From contig NZ_JAGISH010000001.1 of assembly GCF_017813235.1 (NCBI RefSeq), forward strand, positions 372,001 to 436,000: a DNA stretch of 64,000 nucleotides. Reading direction: 5' to 3'. The translations under genes were made by a program, and so were the position numbers. The stretch comes from Sagittula salina (GTDB lineage: Bacteria > Pseudomonadota > Alphaproteobacteria > Rhodobacterales > Rhodobacteraceae). Numbering within the stretch: the stretch's first letter is position 1; the number at the start of each line of letters is the position of its first letter. The notes under the pieces were generated by a model, which was given only the letters and a program-made list of their open reading frames with translations, had not been told where the DNA came from and made no database searches. Below are positions 62,842 through 64,000 of this stretch, one piece after another.

Positions 62842-63228
62842 TCAGCGGCGCGCCAGTCGCGCGTGTATCTCGTTCGCCTTCCATGAGCGTCTTGGATCGG
62901 TTTCCCGGACATCGAGCGACAGCATGAAACGCTCGTTGGCGATCTCCTCCGCCAGCGCCCCCTTCGCCACGGCGAAGACACGCTCGCCTGCGGCACGGAT
63001 CGCCTCTTCGCTGCGCCCCTGTGCCATCAGCAGTTCCAAGGCGAGGAAGGCATTGCCGCCCTCCGGATCGCCCACCACGCAAGGATCGCAGCGCACGAAG
63101 CGCACCCGGATACCTGCCAGCGGGAAGACGCCTGCCCCAACCATCGCACCGTGCAGCGCGTGGCCCAGCGCCGCGAGATCGACGCGTGACTCCAGCCCGG
63201 CGGAATATTCACAGCGAAGATGTGGCAT
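62842..63228 (-). CDS. hpaF: 5-carboxymethyl-2-hydroxymuconate delta-isomerase
   Basis: The 128-aa enzyme isomerises 5-carboxymethyl-2-hydroxymuconate. It begins PHLRCEYSAGLE after Met, so the family's catalytic Pro1 would be exposed. RFVRCDPCVVGD and DVRETDPRRSWKANEIHARL also match. It is the first gene of the minus-strand hpa series, with GGGGAGGA before its ATG and the HpaR-type operator close upstream. Confidence 0.9.
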   Translation of the reverse strand: MPHLRCEYSAGLESRVDLAALGHALHGAMVGAGVFPLAGIRVRFVRCDPCVVGDPEGGNAFLALELLMAQGRSEEAIRAAGERVFAVAKGALAEEIANERFMLSLDVRETDPRRSWKANEIHARLARR

Positions 63229-63243
63229 CCCGGATCCTCCCCT

Positions 63244-63281
63244 TTGACATTTAACATGTTAAGTTTTATCATGCCTGTCAA
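63244..63281. promoter_or_regulatory. hpaF-hpaR divergent promoter with TTAACATGTTAA operator
   Basis: On the plus strand TTGACA (63244-63249), 17 bases and TATCAT (63267-63272) form a good promoter for hpaR. A perfect 12-base palindrome, TTAACATGTTAA (63251-63262), fills the spacer. On the minus strand another TTGACA (63281-63276) with a weaker -10 could serve hpaF. The palindrome is well placed for a MarR-type dimer to repress both directions. Confidence 0.75.
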
Positions 63282-63315
63282 GCGACGCCTGCGTCGTCCT
63301 GCTGCAGGATACACC

Positions 63316-63771
63316 ATGCCCGACTTCCCCCTCTCGCGTCCCCGCCGCACTCTGCCCATCGCGCTCCTGCGCGCGAGGGAGGCGGTCATGGATCGCTTTC
63401 GCCCGATGCTACGCGAGATTGATCTGACCGAAGCCCAGTGGCGGGTCTTGCGCGTATTGCAGGAGGCACCGGGAATCGAGCCGAGCCATCTCGCACAGGA
63501 GGCGGTAATCCTTGCGCCCTCGCTCACACGCGTGCTGAAGGTGCTGGAGACGCGGGGGGTCATCATCCTGGAAAAGCACCCGCAGGATCGCCGCCGCACG
63601 CGGGTATCCTTGACAGAACAAGGCCACGCATTGCTGACCGAGGCCGCGCAGGAGAGCGCGCGCATCTATCAGCGTCTCGAGACAGAACTGGGGAAGGAAC
63701 GGATCACTACCCTGCTGGATCTTCTCGAGCACATGCAGGACCAGCTGTCGCGGGACGACGCAACGCCCTGA
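63316..63771 (+). CDS. hpaR: HpaR-type MarR family regulator of homoprotocatechuate degradation
   Basis: The 151-aa winged-helix regulator has the HpaR start RPRRTLPIALLRAREAVMDR, then LTEAQWRVLRVLQEA, LAQEAVILAPSLTRVLKVLE and KHPQDRRRTRVSLTEQG (wing). HpaR represses the meta-cleavage operon until the aromatic acid binds. The ATG at 63316 has AGGA upstream; the earlier ATG at 63271 would lie before the predicted transcription start and is rejected. It is divergent from hpaF. Confidence 0.92.
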   Translation: MPDFPLSRPRRTLPIALLRAREAVMDRFRPMLREIDLTEAQWRVLRVLQEAPGIEPSHLAQEAVILAPSLTRVLKVLETRGVIILEKHPQDRRRTRVSLTEQGHALLTEAAQESARIYQRLETELGKERITTLLDLLEHMQDQLSRDDATP

Positions 63772-63954
63772 CACAGGCTGTCGCACGCTCGGAAAGGGCG
63801 GACGGGCGGGCAAAAAATCTCGGATACCGGGCAAACGCGCCCCGCCCTCATCGGCGGCGATACCCGCCGCGATCGCTGTGCGAACAATCTCCCCCGACAC
63901 ATCAGGGGCCTGCCCCAGCCATACCAGCAATGCCGAGCGGCCGAAAGCCAAGAG

Positions 63955-63985
63955 GCCCCGACCGCACCGCCGGGGCCTTACTCAT
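63955..63985. terminator. Terminator-like hairpin at the right edge
   Basis: GGCCCCG and CGGGGCC pair around a ten-base loop at about 63955-63978. It may end hpaR or a gene coming from the right on the minus strand; the short T content makes it uncertain. Confidence 0.45.
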
Positions 63986-64000
63986 TGACCAAGTTTCCGA

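Noticed and set aside
63409..63951. Minus-strand frame covering hpaR and the right edge
   Set aside because: Most of it is the antisense of hpaR; the first about 60 codons look protein-like by composition only and match no family I know.

Overview
The window (about 65% G+C) looks like the chromosome of a Rhodobacterales / Roseobacter-group alphaproteobacterium. Pointers are a PhaR-type PHA regulator, a heat-shock sigma factor RpoH, a PraR-like XRE regulator, several small families I associate with Rhodobacteraceae (DUF2842, DUF6524-like, DUF6476-like) and a long acidic protein of the kind seen in that family. No rRNA, tRNA, CRISPR array, intact insertion sequence or prophage was seen.

Layout. 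1-5773 (minus): nitrite/cyanate nitrogen assimilation, with nirB, nirD, a FocA/NirC transporter, a membrane-anchored PP2C phosphatase-Ser/Thr kinase fusion and the start of cyanase. 6206-6320: a 25-bp tandem repeat. 6350-11420: a coupled SbcD/YhaO-SbcC/YhaN nuclease pair plus a thioesterase. 12009-16808: TatD DNase, MBL hydrolase, AEC transporter and two DMT transporters, the second frameshifted. 16666-25028: thiN, a 899-aa acidic protein, purA, DUF2842, a membrane protein, secG and pyrG. 25063-27442: an AT-richer patch with a secreted protein of unknown function and long gene-poor stretches. 27443-29942: rlmJ, two TerB-like proteins and a PhnD-like protein. 30048-40150: a polar amino-acid ABC importer followed by a gamma-glutamylation (Puu-like) polyamine/amine catabolic cluster (two glutamine-synthetase-like ligases around a class-I amidotransferase, an FAD oxidase, a DegT aminotransferase). 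40254-47841: phaR, xseA, purD, a lipoprotein, folate cyclo-ligase, mgtE and guanine deaminase. 47854-50974: CAP protein, 8-oxoguanine deaminase, histidinol-phosphatase and an XRE regulator. 51261-56837: two oxidoreductases, rpoH, DUF4386, an RluA pseudouridine synthase and a small membrane protein. 57024-63771: a homoprotocatechuate meta-cleavage cluster (hpaH, FAH, aromatic amino acid decarboxylase, hpaD, hpaE, hpaF) divergent from hpaR.

How the genes work together. The left end takes up and reduces nitrite to ammonium, possibly under phospho-signalling. The 30-40 kb block imports amino acids and degrades amines through glutamylated intermediates. The right end probably turns aromatic amino acids, via decarboxylation and homoprotocatechuate, into central metabolites under an HpaR-type repressor whose operator-like palindrome lies inside a promoter.

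The best regulatory signals are a near-consensus sigma-32 promoter before rpoH, a TTAACATGTTAA palindrome between hpaF and hpaR, a CAAC-N5-GTTG dyad before the XRE gene, and a 38-bp dyad over the translation start region of the first glutamine-synthetase-like gene. A dispersed intergenic hairpin repeat (core GAGTATTTGCACCAAGAAG, both orientations) recurs at several gene ends. Nothing here is a clearly new system; the least explained items are the kinase-phosphatase in the nitrite cluster, the acidic 899-aa protein, the TerB-TerB-PhnD set and the 25-bp repeat array.
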